From: an uncultured bacterium
GTDB lineage: Bacteria; Planctomycetota; Phycisphaerae; Phycisphaerales; SM1A02
DNA: 47,739 nucleotides
Assembly: GCA_903831295.1 (NCBI GenBank)
Contig: CAIKXA010000090.1
Span: 1-47,739 of the forward strand
Direction: 5' to 3'
Shown here: positions 1 through 8,773 of the stretch, piece by piece
Position numbering within the stretch: position 1 is the stretch's first letter
Layout: each line of letters starts with the position of its first letter
Made by a program: the position numbers and the translations under genes
The notes under the pieces: model-generated
The model's database searches: none
The model's input: the letters and a program-made list of their open reading frames with translations, nothing else
What the model was told of the DNA's origin: nothing

Positions 1-168
1 GGCTCAGGGACCATTCCCCGCACCGCGGCTGTCGTCAAGGCAGGAGCGCCCGTCAGCCGCGACGGCACGCCCCGTGCGGCGCCGACTCTTGTGGAGTTCG
101 TCACCGACGGCCCGAGGGGTGAAACTTTAGCCGAAATGCCCGTTCAACTCAAGACCTTGGCGCATTGA
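1..168 (+). CDS. C-terminal end of an unidentified protein (partial)
   Basis: Frame 1 is open from the left edge to a TGA at 166-168 and gives 55 residues, ending QLKTLAH. The start lies outside the window. The visible tail is rich in Ala, Pro, Thr and Val and has no motif I recognise. That it is coding is inferred from the uninterrupted frame and a codon choice like that of the neighbours. It converges on the minus-strand small gene that ends at 216. No function can be assigned. Confidence 0.45.
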   Translation, partial: GSGTIPRTAAVVKAGAPVSRDGTPRAAPTLVEFVTDGPRGETLAEMPVQLKTLAH

Positions 169-215
169 AAAATGGGCGGTGTTTTGCCATGTATTGAACA
201 GAAGATGCGGGGGAC

Positions 216-464
216 TTAAGCCACCAAATGCGCTGGCGACTGCAGCAATCGAATGGATTCAACCTGGCCGGAAAGCCAAGTGACTCGAATCCGGCTGCCA
301 GAGCCCACGCCACCGGCTGGAAGTGTCAAGCCAGAAACCCGAAGCGGCACCGCGGTTGGCTGGCCGTCAAAGAGCACCACTAAATCCACAATTTGATCGT
401 GGTGAATCGATTTGCTGCTGAGGGCAATGACTTGCCCTTGAAGATGTCCATTGCCACACATCAT
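216..464 (-). CDS. Small hypothetical protein (82 aa)
   Basis: I do not recognise this protein. The open frame can be read from a TTG at 473, but the first ATG is at 464, giving about 82 residues. The middle is rich in beta-forming residues (VDLVVLFDG, RIRVTWLSG), which suggests a small beta-barrel or OB-like fold; that is inference from composition only. Two cysteines occur near the start (MMCGNG). It lies head to head with aat, and the -35 box of the proposed aat promoter overlaps its first codons, so the two genes share a very tight divergent start region. It could also be a chance frame. Confidence 0.45.
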   Translation of the reverse strand: MMCGNGHLQGQVIALSSKSIHHDQIVDLVVLFDGQPTAVPLRVSGLTLPAGGVGSGSRIRVTWLSGQVESIRLLQSPAHLVA

Positions 465-465
465 G

Positions 466-493
466 TTGCACAACTCATCGGTTCAAGTATAGG
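466..493 (+). promoter_or_regulatory. Candidate sigma-70-type promoter for aat
   Basis: TTGCAC (466-471) is followed after 16 bases by TATAGG (488-493). Transcription would begin near 500, leaving a leader of about 60 bases before the ATG at 560. This supports 560 over the possible upstream TTG at 500 as the aat start. Confidence 0.45.
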
Positions 494-559
494 CGCAACT
501 TGAAATGGCGCGTGGCGTTGGCACTTGCCATGCGCGCGCAATTGGGCACAATCAAGCGC

Positions 560-1168
560 ATGTCAAGCGACGCTGATCTTTCGCCGGAGTCATTGTTAGC
601 CGCGTATGCGGGCGGCGCGTTTCCAATGGCGGATGTGGACACCGGCGTGGTTGAGTATTACACATGCGATCCGCGCTGCGTGATTCCGCTGGATGCGTTT
701 CGACTTCCACACACTTCCCAGCGCGCCATCCGTGGAAGTTTATTTCGCATGCGCGCCGACACTGCGTTTGAGCAGGTGATGCGGGGATGCATGTTGCCGC
801 GTCCCGGTCAAGAGCGGACGTGGATTTCGGAATCCATGGTTGCGGCATATTGCAAATTGCATGAGTTGGGATTTGCCCACAGCGTGGAGGCGTGGTTGGA
901 GGACAAGTTGGTGGGCGGTTTGTATGGAGTCTCCATTGGCGGCGCGTTCTTTGGCGAAAGCATGTTTGTGCTGCGCAACGCCGGGGCCGGCAACGCCAGC
1001 AAGGCGTGTTTGCATTGGTTGGTGACCCACTTGAAATCAAGGCAATTCACGCTGCTTGACAGTCAATATTCCAATCCACTGGTGTTGAGCTTTGGCGGCG
1101 TTGAAATACCCGCTGCGCAATATGAGGCGCAGTTGGCGGCGGCGACGGATCTTGATGTGGCATTTTAA
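560..1168 (+). CDS. aat: Leucyl/phenylalanyl-tRNA--protein transferase
   Basis: Aat moves Leu or Phe from charged tRNA to the N-terminal Arg or Lys of proteins, marking them for ClpS/ClpAP degradation in the N-end rule pathway. Visible family hallmarks are the start LSPESLLAAYAGGAFPMAD, the segment RTWISESMVAAYCKLHELG, the core VGGLYGVSIGGAFFGESMF and the tail LLDSQYSN. Read from ATG 560 it has 202 residues, normal for the short single-domain form. In-frame TTG 500 and ATG 530 would only add residues outside the conserved region, and a promoter at 466-493 argues against 500. It is a single gene between convergent and divergent neighbours. Identification is secure. Confidence 0.93.
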   Translation: MSSDADLSPESLLAAYAGGAFPMADVDTGVVEYYTCDPRCVIPLDAFRLPHTSQRAIRGSLFRMRADTAFEQVMRGCMLPRPGQERTWISESMVAAYCKLHELGFAHSVEAWLEDKLVGGLYGVSIGGAFFGESMFVLRNAGAGNASKACLHWLVTHLKSRQFTLLDSQYSNPLVLSFGGVEIPAAQYEAQLAAATDLDVAF

Positions 1169-1184
1169 TTTGTATCGCGCGCGT

Positions 1185-2309
1185 TCAATTTTCGCTTCGT
1201 GACAAGCCAAGTTTTTCCAGCGACAGCGTGGAGCCAACCGCGTCAACGGCCTCGTAGCCTCTTTTACGCAGCGCGAAAATAATCTCTCGAAAATCCGCGG
1301 GTACCGCGCCGGTGTATGTGACCTTCTCGCGTGATGACGGATGTTCAAAGCGCAACATGGCCGCGTGCAGCGCTTGGCGATCCATGACGATTCGTTTTGT
1401 GTCGCCACTTTCAATTCCCAACTCCGCGGCGGTGAGCCGCTTGCCGTCGTACATGTCGTCGCCAACAATGGGCCAACCCAAGTGGCTCATGTGAACGCGG
1501 ATTTGGTGCGTGCGCCCTGTGAGCAATTCCAATTCCACCAACGAGTAACCGTCATAGCGTTCAATAGTTCTATAAATAGTGCGGCTCTCTTTGCCTTCGT
1601 CGCCCCAGCGCACCGCGTACAACTCGCGAATAGTTGCGTGCTTTCCCAGCGGTAAATCAATCAAATCGGTGACGGGCTCCGGCGTTCCGTGCACCAGTGC
1701 CAAGTAGCGTTTCTCGGTGGTGCGGTTCTCAAATTGCTTGGCGATGCGCCAATGCGCGGTGTCGGTTTTGGCGGCCACCATGACGCCGGTGGTCCAGCGA
1801 TCAAGCCGATGCACCACGCCAGGGCGCGCGAACTCCTTGCCCACTTCACTCAGCGCGCCTTGCGAGCGATGCAGAAAATGCCAGGCCAACGCGTTGATAA
1901 GCGTGCCGCGCTTGTAACTGCGCGCCGGATGCACCAACAGACCAGCTTGCTTGTTCACAACAATGATGTCGCTGTCCTCATGCACAATGTCCAGTGGAAT
2001 GTTGTCGGGTGGAACCTCGCTTGAAGGAGGCGGCGGAAGCACCGCGATAATTGTGTCGCCCTTGTGAAGCTTGGTGCTGGGTTTGGGAATACGACCGTTG
2101 ACCGTGATGCTTTGCTCATGGATCAAACGCTGCAGCGAAGTGCGGCTGAGAAATGGAATGCGGTCGACCAAGTAGCGATCAAGTCGCTTGTCCAAGTCGC
2201 GCTGCAATTCAAACGTCACTTTGATCGGAGTGTCGTCGTCGCCTTCTTGGCCTTCATAGAGCGCCTGAAGTTCTTCAGGATTAATTTCGTTGGGCTCGGA
2301 CTCACTCAT
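1185..2309 (-). CDS. rluD: RluA/RluD-family ribosomal pseudouridine synthase
   Basis: This enzyme isomerises uridine to pseudouridine in 23S rRNA. An acidic N-terminal stretch of about 30 residues precedes an S4 RNA-binding domain (about residues 40-95, RLDRYLVDRI to INVNG-like VNGRIPKPS). The catalytic domain carries the family signature HRLDRWTTGVMV near residue 170, with the catalytic Asp, and the conserved GRTHQIRVH and HLGWPIVGD motifs further on. Length is 374 residues, slightly long because of the acidic start and a C-terminal tail. It lies 13 bp downstream of a membrane-anchored gene on the same strand, so the two probably share a transcript. RluD is the best guess within the RluA/C/D group; substrate positions cannot be read from sequence. 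Confidence 0.88.
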   Translation of the reverse strand: MSESEPNEINPEELQALYEGQEGDDDTPIKVTFELQRDLDKRLDRYLVDRIPFLSRTSLQRLIHEQSITVNGRIPKPSTKLHKGDTIIAVLPPPPSSEVPPDNIPLDIVHEDSDIIVVNKQAGLLVHPARSYKRGTLINALAWHFLHRSQGALSEVGKEFARPGVVHRLDRWTTGVMVAAKTDTAHWRIAKQFENRTTEKRYLALVHGTPEPVTDLIDLPLGKHATIRELYAVRWGDEGKESRTIYRTIERYDGYSLVELELLTGRTHQIRVHMSHLGWPIVGDDMYDGKRLTAAELGIESGDTKRIVMDRQALHAAMLRFEHPSSREKVTYTGAVPADFREIIFALRKRGYEAVDAVGSTLSLEKLGLSRSEN

Positions 2310-2322
2310 TCACTGTGCGCAG

Positions 2323-3105
2323 TCACTTTGGTGCTATAGGAGCGGAACCTTCAGCGGGAGTGACTGGAGTCTGCGGCTCGGTTGACGCGTTCATGTTGGT
2401 TGGCATCAACAAATTCTCAGTGCTTGCCGATGTGCTCGCGGGCGCTGCGGGATCCACTGGACGCGATGGCATGGGGCGAACGTTGGCAAGTTGCGGCAAC
2501 GTTTCCTTGCGATGCTGCGCGACTTTGGCGAGCTGGGGATAAGTTTTTGCGGCGAGTTCCTGCGCTTGGGTCAGGAAAAGCGCGGCTTGGGTTGGATCAT
2601 TTTTAGTTTCCGCAACGGAGGCGCGGCCAAACAGCGCGGTCACGGTAACCAAACTGCGTGGACCTGCGCTTTGCGAACCTTCGCTCACAACCTTGGCATA
2701 CAGACGATCGGCCTCGGCGAGATATTCAGCGCGCAACTCTGGCGTCACCGCGGCATCGGCCGCGCCAGCTTCGCGGTCAAATCGTTTGTTCATTTGAATC
2801 GATTGCATGTACGCGTCCGCGGCGTTGATGGTGGCCAATTGCGAAATCGCGTCGGTGTCGGTGTGTTTGTTTGCGACTTCGATCAAGGCTTGCGGAGTTT
2901 GCGCGGATAGAAATTCATTCCAAGCACCATCGCGCGCCAAGGCCATGCGATTTTCCCACCAATTCAATCCCATGAAGCCGCACAACACCAACATGGCCAA
3001 CAATAAATAGTTTGGTCCTTTGGTCTTAAGCCAAAAGAGAAAGTCACTGTTGAGGCGGCTTTCGGTGAGCGTTCCGTGTTGAATGTCTTTGAGTCGATTG
3101 TCCAT
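2323..3105 (-). CDS. Membrane-anchored TPR-like protein (YfgM-like architecture)
   Basis: The 260-residue product has a short cytoplasmic start, one transmembrane helix at about residues 32-50 (NYLLLAMLVLCGFMGLNWW) and a large helical, Ala-rich periplasmic part with TPR-like spacing (residues 60-200), ending in a Pro/Thr/Ala-rich disordered tail. This architecture matches YfgM-type tetratricopeptide proteins, which in other bacteria act as periplasmic helpers of the Sec translocon and outer-membrane protein maturation. Similarity is by architecture; I cannot claim orthology. It is the first gene of a two-gene unit with the pseudouridine synthase. ATG 3105 is followed immediately by a plausible cytoplasmic segment. 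Confidence 0.7.
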   Translation of the reverse strand: MDNRLKDIQHGTLTESRLNSDFLFWLKTKGPNYLLLAMLVLCGFMGLNWWENRMALARDGAWNEFLSAQTPQALIEVANKHTDTDAISQLATINAADAYMQSIQMNKRFDREAGAADAAVTPELRAEYLAEADRLYAKVVSEGSQSAGPRSLVTVTALFGRASVAETKNDPTQAALFLTQAQELAAKTYPQLAKVAQHRKETLPQLANVRPMPSRPVDPAAPASTSASTENLLMPTNMNASTEPQTPVTPAEGSAPIAPK

Positions 3106-3166
3106 AAGGAGCAGGAGTGTAGCGAGAAGCGGGGACTTTTAAATTCATTGTCCCTATGCTGCAAAC

Positions 3167-4060
3167 ATGTCTTCTTTAATAGCCGTTGATCTGGATGGAA
3201 CGCTGCTCAATGCAAGTGGCAAAGTGTCGCCAAAAAATCTTGAGGCGATATTGAATTTGCGCGCCGCTGGATTTGAAGTGGTGCCCGCAACGGGCAGATC
3301 TTGGCGCGAATCGCGGCGAGTTCTAGAGGCGATCGAAGCCAAAGGTTTGGCGATCACTTCTGGCGGAAGTGTTCTGAGCGACGCGGCCACGGGCGCCACC
3401 AAGGAGCGATCGACAATCGACGCGCTGTTGGCCAGGCAATTGGCGGAGTCGGTGTTGGAGCGGGGATTGCTGGTGCATGTGTTGCGCGACCATGCCTCAA
3501 GCGCGCATGATTACTGCCTTGTGGGCGATGGAAAAATGGATCCGGCGGCCATGTGGTGGTTGGAGTCGCACAATGTTCCAGTGCAACGCGTTGGCACGCT
3601 CACGGAGGCCGACGTGTTTGGATTTGACCATGTGTTGCGCGTGGGCGCGGTTGATCGCGGAGATCTTTTGCTGCCGGTATGCGCGGACTTGCGTGTGAAA
3701 TTTCACGGACGCGCCACGATGCAGTCGTGGAGCGCGGTGACGGCCAACGCCGCGATTGGAAGTGAAACACACCTTCTAGAAATGTACGCATTTGGCGTGG
3801 ACAAGTGGACCATGTTGAGCCGCTTGCGCGATACGCGCGGCATGGCCAATGAGCGCATCTACGCGATTGGAGATGGCGCGAATGATCTGATCATGGTGCG
3901 CGAAGCGGGCGTTGGTATTGCCATGCAAAATGCGCACGCCGATGTGCAGCAACACGCCAAGCACATCGCGCCGCACCACAGCGAGGATGGTTTTGCGCAC
4001 GCCGTCGAGCAAATTTTAAGCGGAGCCTTGAGCGCGCAATCGGTACGATCCGCGTTGTGA
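3167..4060 (+). CDS. HAD-superfamily phosphatase, Cof/IIB subfamily
   Basis: This is a magnesium-dependent phosphohydrolase of the haloacid dehalogenase type IIB group, usually acting on small phosphorylated metabolites such as sugar phosphates or nucleotides. Motif I is DLDGTLLN at residues 8-15 with both catalytic Asp residues; motif II is PATGRSW at about 43; motif IV is GDGANDL near 240. The Cof-type alpha/beta cap lies between about residues 85 and 195. Its 297 residues fit the family. Its stop overlaps the GTG start of the next gene in a GTGA arrangement, so the pair is likely translationally coupled. The substrate is unknown. Confidence 0.85.
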   Translation: MSSLIAVDLDGTLLNASGKVSPKNLEAILNLRAAGFEVVPATGRSWRESRRVLEAIEAKGLAITSGGSVLSDAATGATKERSTIDALLARQLAESVLERGLLVHVLRDHASSAHDYCLVGDGKMDPAAMWWLESHNVPVQRVGTLTEADVFGFDHVLRVGAVDRGDLLLPVCADLRVKFHGRATMQSWSAVTANAAIGSETHLLEMYAFGVDKWTMLSRLRDTRGMANERIYAIGDGANDLIMVREAGVGIAMQNAHADVQQHAKHIAPHHSEDGFAHAVEQILSGALSAQSVRSAL

Positions 4061-7000
4061 GTTTATTTGGACGAGATCAAAATGTTGTGTGGATGCCACC
4101 CGTGGCTCGCGCGGAAGGCTTTGCCCTTTGCACAGCGTTTGAAGCCATTTTAAAGGGAATATTTGAATGCGAGTGGCAGGTCTCGGATGTGTATGCCCCG
4201 CGCAGGCCGCCGCTGGACATGCTCTTTCGCGTGTTGATTGAGCCGCGCGCTTTTGAAGTTGCAGAGCGACATGGATTGACGTTGCACACTTGCGTGGACG
4301 CGACGCGGGCGGTGGAGTTGGCGCTGCGTAGCGCTGCTCAAGGCAAGCGTGCCGTTGCGTTTGTTCCCAATGATCAATTGCATGCGGCAATGGCCGTGGT
4401 GGCGCGAGAGGGCGGCGCAAGATTTCACGGCGAGGGTCGCGCGGTTCTGGTGTTGGAAGACAATCCATATTTGTCATCCGCGGCGTGTCCCTTGCAAAGC
4501 GCGGCACAATTGGACTTGCCATGTTTGGCGCCCAGCAGTGTTGCGGGTTTGCGCGTGGGCATTCAAGACGCGTTTCGTGTTGCGCAGGCCACGGAGCGGG
4601 CGGTGGCGTTGATCGCGCATGTTGGATTGCTTCGATCCATGGACACGCTTGAAGTGGAGCCGAATCGCGTGCTTGATCGCGTGGATGCTGCGATGGAGTT
4701 GCGGCGCAATCGTCGACACACTCGCAGCACTGAGCGCGAGGATCCTTTGGTCATCGCGCGTCGTTTGGAGTTGAATCAATTAAGCGCCATGCCATCGCCT
4801 GGAGAAATTGAGCCGTGGGGAATGATCGCGATGGGTTCATGCGTGATGGCCATTCGACATTTGCTGGAGGAGTTGGGTTTGTCGGGGCGCGTGCCGTTGC
4901 TGGCGCTTTCCATGGTGCATCCTTTGGATCATGCTTCGCTTGTGCGGTTGTTGTCGCGCTGCGCCAATGTTGTTGTGTTGGAGCCAAGGCCCGGAGTGTT
5001 GGCGCGCGAAGTTTTGCAAGTGGCTGAGCAGGCGCGTCGATCGGGTGAAAAAATCGCCGCGATATGGTGGGATCGTTTGCCCTCCGACGGCGCAGTGGAG
5101 CCAGTTCTTGAAATGAACGACGCCACGCGTCCATCCATATTGGCGCGCAAAATCGCGCATCTTTTCAGCCAAATTCGTCCTTCGCTCACAATGCAGGAGC
5201 GACTTGTCGAGGGTGTTTCGCAAACCGAGGGCTTGGAAGTTCCGGATCGAGGCCAGGGCATCGGTGTTTCAGGCGCCATGGATTCTCTGCGCTCGATCGT
5301 GATGGAAGTGGCGGATCAATTCGCCTTGCGCAATGAGGACGCAGCGCAGGAGATGCGCACCGGAATTATTTTTGAGAATCGCGACGCTCCGGAATCGGAT
5401 CGATTCGTGGTTGTTGAAACATGGGATCGACGCCGCTTCGCGCGTGAAGGCGCTGCCGCCGTTCGGCAAGCCGCTCGCGATGCCAAGCCGCGTCTGATTG
5501 CGGTGTGCGATTTAGGCGGCGAGGACACGCCGGAGATCGAGCAACTCACGCGCGCGGCCATTCCGCAGGACGCCGCGGCCGCGGTTGAGATTGTGCGCGG
5601 CGATTTAAATGATCGCCCCACGATGCGAGAATTGCTTCGCACGGCCGCGCTGCGCGACGGTCTCACCGTTGTGATTGGACGCGACGGTCCGCCACCGCGG
5701 CGCGACGTGTATTTGCTTGACCGCGCCTTCGCCGAAGTGGATCGCATGGGATTTGTTCCACTGCAGCGCGCGATTTGGTCGGCCGAGGCGGCGTGTGATG
5801 TGCGCGCGGCGGCGCCCGCCACGATGGTTGAAAAAGGCCTTGAACGCGGCACAAATCCCCTGCGAACTGAATTTAATGTGGAGGTGCTTGCCGATCGCAC
5901 GGGCACGCGGTTTCAATTTCACGCGCGGCCTTTGCTTGAGCAAGTGGAAGTGTTGCGCACCAAACCGCCACGACCCGAGGAGTTGCAACCTGGCGCTCCG
6001 CGGCCGGCGCCACCCAGGATTGTGCACGCCAATAGCGGCAGGTGGCGCGCGCATCTCGCGGGGTGGCGCGGCGATCCGCCAGGGTTGGCGGCTCTTGCGT
6101 TGTGTGAAGCCGGGCGTTCGATGGGGTATCGCGTTCAAGCGGTTTCGCAATCCATAGCAATTGGTCCAGGTCGGCGCGCGTGGAGTCAAGTTGTATTCAC
6201 AAGTCTCGACGCCATCGCCACCACAAGCGCCACGCAAATTCCTTACGGCGAGGCGGACTTGTTGATCGGCCTTGATCCCGTGGAGACCGTGCGCGCGTTG
6301 GGGCCCGATCCGTTTTTGCGCGTGGCCAAAAGTGATCGCACTTACTTGGTGGCCAACACTGGTTTGCTTGATGATCAAGTTGATGCCGAGGATTTCAAAG
6401 CCGCCGGCGAGTTGCCCATGGCGGTTTCATACACATGCCGTGGCGATGGAGTGTTGTTGATGGATGTCGCCAATTTGTGTCGCAGAACATTTTTAACCGA
6501 GCGTCTGACGGACTTGGTTTTGCTTGGAATGGCCTTTCAACAAGGGCTAATTCCGGTGAGTGAAATTGCGCTCGAAGCCGCTGTTCGCCGCATCGAGGAG
6601 CGTGGTTATGGTCGTTGCGTGCAAGCCATGCAATACGGTCGTGTGCTCGCGGCGGAGCGGACGCGCTTGATGAATTTGCCGCTGGGCGCCGGCGATACAA
6701 AGGACCGAGGTCCGGAAGGTTTGGCGCGCTTGGTGCGGCGCATTGATCTGGAAATTTCCGAAAGTGGTTTCTTCGCGCGCCGCTCGCGGGGACGATTTCG
6801 TTTGTTGATGCGAGAGTTGTTGCAGACCATGTCTCCACTCTCTGGAACACGCGCGGGTCGCGCGGCCCGGCGCGACGCGGTGACGGGTCTTCATCGTTGT
6901 TGGTTGTGGGGCGGCATGACATACGCTGAAACGTACGCTCGCTTGTTGCGCGGATTGGCGCGCGCGGATTCCGCAACTGATGGTTGGCCTTTGTTGGTGT

Positions 7001-7527
7001 ACGCGCCGTTGCCGCTTGCCGAGGTGATGTTGATTCGCGATCTTGTGTTCGTGGCCACTATGAGCACAAGTTTGGAGCAACGTCGACTCACTCGTAGAAG
7101 ATTGGATGTGCGCGCCGGTCGTGGCGATCGCATGGAGCGTCGATTCTTGAATCGCATCGAAGCCACCGTGTTTGGACGCTTTATTCGCCTTGATTTTCGC
7201 TCAAGTGATTGGCCCGCCAAGGTCATACGCACGCTTTCGTGGATGGTGCCGCTTGGTGTTCGCGGCAAGCTTTCGCAACGAGCGGAGCGAGACGCTGTCA
7301 CTGAAATGGCGGTGCGAGCCGCGGTCGAACCGGAGCGGCGAAATTCTTGGGGCGCGTTCTTCGCGCGCCTGCACGAATCCGCGGTGGACGGCACGTTGCT
7401 TGAGTTGGATGAGAAATCAATCCGCGCGTTGGCAAGCGAGTGGCTGAGCGCCGCTGAAAATGCCGCGGACTTCGATGTGGCCGCGGCTGTGATTGCTCAA
7501 CCGCCATCTCCGCCAACTCCATCTTGA
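4057..7527 (+). CDS. Indolepyruvate ferredoxin oxidoreductase-like fusion protein, apparently degenerate
   Basis: The 1156-residue protein resembles 2-oxoacid:ferredoxin oxidoreductases of the indolepyruvate type, with alpha- and beta/gamma-like parts fused. Order as I read it: an N-terminal pyrimidine-binding-like domain (about 15-235); a transketolase-C-like domain II (249-350, WGMIAMGSCVMAIRHLL); a region where the thiamine-diphosphate domain is expected (about 390-600); a gamma-like domain (660-800) with the typical GEADLLIGLDPVETVRAL; and a long Arg-rich C-terminal region I cannot place. Missing are any CxxC cluster motif, a clear GDG...N thiamine site, and the Gly-rich GxGGxG loop (GWRGDPPG stands there). 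Electron transfer by the usual chemistry therefore looks unlikely. Translation starts at GTG 4057 inside the stop of the HAD gene. Confidence 0.62.
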   Translation: MSLFGRDQNVVWMPPVARAEGFALCTAFEAILKGIFECEWQVSDVYAPRRPPLDMLFRVLIEPRAFEVAERHGLTLHTCVDATRAVELALRSAAQGKRAVAFVPNDQLHAAMAVVAREGGARFHGEGRAVLVLEDNPYLSSAACPLQSAAQLDLPCLAPSSVAGLRVGIQDAFRVAQATERAVALIAHVGLLRSMDTLEVEPNRVLDRVDAAMELRRNRRHTRSTEREDPLVIARRLELNQLSAMPSPGEIEPWGMIAMGSCVMAIRHLLEELGLSGRVPLLALSMVHPLDHASLVRLLSRCANVVVLEPRPGVLAREVLQVAEQARRSGEKIAAIWWDRLPSDGAVEPVLEMNDATRPSILARKIAHLFSQIRPSLTMQERLVEGVSQTEGLEVPDRGQGIGVSGAMDSLRSIVMEVADQFALRNEDAAQEMRTGIIFENRDAPESDRFVVVETWDRRRFAREGAAAVRQAARDAKPRLIAVCDLGGEDTPEIEQLTRAAIPQDAAAAVEIVRGDLNDRPTMRELLRTAALRDGLTVVIGRDGPPPRRDVYLLDRAFAEVDRMGFVPLQRAIWSAEAACDVRAAAPATMVEKGLERGTNPLRTEFNVEVLADRTGTRFQFHARPLLEQVEVLRTKPPRPEELQPGAPRPAPPRIVHANSGRWRAHLAGWRGDPPGLAALALCEAGRSMGYRVQAVSQSIAIGPGRRAWSQVVFTSLDAIATTSATQIPYGEADLLIGLDPVETVRALGPDPFLRVAKSDRTYLVANTGLLDDQVDAEDFKAAGELPMAVSYTCRGDGVLLMDVANLCRRTFLTERLTDLVLLGMAFQQGLIPVSEIALEAAVRRIEERGYGRCVQAMQYGRVLAAERTRLMNLPLGAGDTKDRGPEGLARLVRRIDLEISESGFFARRSRGRFRLLMRELLQTMSPLSGTRAGRAARRDAVTGLHRCWLWGGMTYAETYARLLRGLARADSATDGWPLLVYAPLPLAEVMLIRDLVFVATMSTSLEQRRLTRRRLDVRAGRGDRMERRFLNRIEATVFGRFIRLDFRSSDWPAKVIRTLSWMVPLGVRGKLSQRAERDAVTEMAVRAAVEPERRNSWGAFFARLHESAVDGTLLELDEKSIRALASEWLSAAENAADFDVAAAVIAQPPSPPTPS

Positions 7528-7621
7528 CTTTGTGAAAAAGTATTCGCGCCACGCTTTTCCAAATGCCGTGGCCCTGGGTCACTAGAACATGGACCCGGTT
7601 GAAATGTGATCGCCGCAAAAA

Positions 7622-8773
7622 TTACACACGCGGCGTGGCGGTGGTGGAACCCATCTTCACTTCATGTCGAAGTTGGCCGCAGGCTGCGGCAATGTCGCGG
7701 CCGCGACTAGCGCGAATGTGGGCATTCACGCCGCGGCTACGCAACACTTCTTGAAATTGCAAAACATTTTCCGTCAGCGGTCTGCGAAACGGCAGGTCCG
7801 CCACTTCGTTCCATCGGATTAAATTCACATTGGCGCGCAATCGCCGCGCCAAAACGCTCAGTTCATCGGCGTGCTCTGGGCGATCATTGAAACCTCCAAG
7901 AACAATGTATTCCAGGGTAATTTCGCGGCCAGTTGCGCGGAAATATTCATCGCAGGCGTCAAGCAATTCCGCGATGGTTGAATACTCCGCCCATGGAATA
8001 ATTTTCCGCCGCATCTCGTCGTTGGGCGCGTGCAAACTCAGCGCCAACGTGACGGGAATTTCAAAGCCAACCAACTTTCGAATGGCGCCGGGAAGCCCGA
8101 CCGTGCTCAGGGTGATTCGACGCGCTGAAATTCCCATGCCCCATGGCGCGTTCAATGTGCGGATGGCGTCGGTGACCGCGGAAAAATTGGCGAGTGGTTC
8201 GCCCATGCCCATGAACACCACATGTGAAATTCTTTCCACGCCTTTGAGGCGACCTAAGCGCCACGCTTGTTCAACAATGCGACCGCGAGTGAGATTGCCT
8301 TCGAGTCCGCCAATTCCGCTGGCGCAAAATTTGCAACCCACGGGGCAGCCCACTTGGCTGCTCACGCACGCGGTCTTGCGTTCCGGATTTGGAATCATCA
8401 CGCACTCCGTGGTGCGTTGCGTGGCAGCGTTGTTCACGATCGGAAGCAGGGATGTCGCGCGCTTGAGCGAATCAGGCCACGCCAACAATAATTTTTGCGT
8501 GCCATCGGTGGCGCTCATTTCCGCCTGAACATTTCCTTGCTCAAAGATCATTTCCTGCTCTAGGCGCTCTCGATTCAGCTTGGAAAGATTGGTCATCAAC
8601 GCGGGCGCGATCACGCCCTTGGTGTAAACCCACTCCATGATTTGCTTGGTCACAAACGCCGGCATCTTGCGCGTCGACGCCCATGCCGCAAGCGTGGTGG
8701 GGTCAAACTCAAAGAACGCGCCGGCTTCCTTGGCGGCGCCGTTGGAGTCATTGGAAGTTTCTATTTCACTCAC
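7622..8773 (-). CDS. rlmN: Dual-specificity 23S rRNA (A2503)/tRNA (A37) C2-methyltransferase RlmN
   Basis: RlmN is a radical-SAM enzyme that methylates C2 of A2503 in 23S rRNA and of A37 in some tRNAs. The 383-residue product carries the cluster motif CVSSQVGCPVGCKFCASG (CxxxCxxC), the SAM-binding GMGEPLAN and STVGLPGAI segments, LSLHAPND, and a Cys near the C-terminus (DIAAACGQLR) in the position of the methyl-carrying cysteine. The N-terminal helical accessory domain (RKMPAFVTKQIMEWVYTKGV) is intact, although an extra acidic stretch of about 25 residues precedes it. Its start overlaps the ispH stop by 4 bp, so it is the second gene of an ispH-rlmN operon. Confidence 0.95.
   Translation of the reverse strand: MSEIETSNDSNGAAKEAGAFFEFDPTTLAAWASTRKMPAFVTKQIMEWVYTKGVIAPALMTNLSKLNRERLEQEMIFEQGNVQAEMSATDGTQKLLLAWPDSLKRATSLLPIVNNAATQRTTECVMIPNPERKTACVSSQVGCPVGCKFCASGIGGLEGNLTRGRIVEQAWRLGRLKGVERISHVVFMGMGEPLANFSAVTDAIRTLNAPWGMGISARRITLSTVGLPGAIRKLVGFEIPVTLALSLHAPNDEMRRKIIPWAEYSTIAELLDACDEYFRATGREITLEYIVLGGFNDRPEHADELSVLARRLRANVNLIRWNEVADLPFRRPLTENVLQFQEVLRSRGVNAHIRASRGRDIAAACGQLRHEVKMGSTTATPRV

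Noticed and set aside
5605-6378. Long minus-strand open frame (257 codons) inside the oxidoreductase-like gene
   Set aside because: It is antisense to a 1156-codon frame with recognisable domains; its translation is rich in Arg, His and Gln, typical of a shadow frame in GC-rich codons.
7574-7595. Possible hairpin GGGTC/GACCC between the convergent oxidoreductase and rlmN genes
   Set aside because: Only five pairs, a 12-base loop and no T-run on either strand; not good enough for a terminator.
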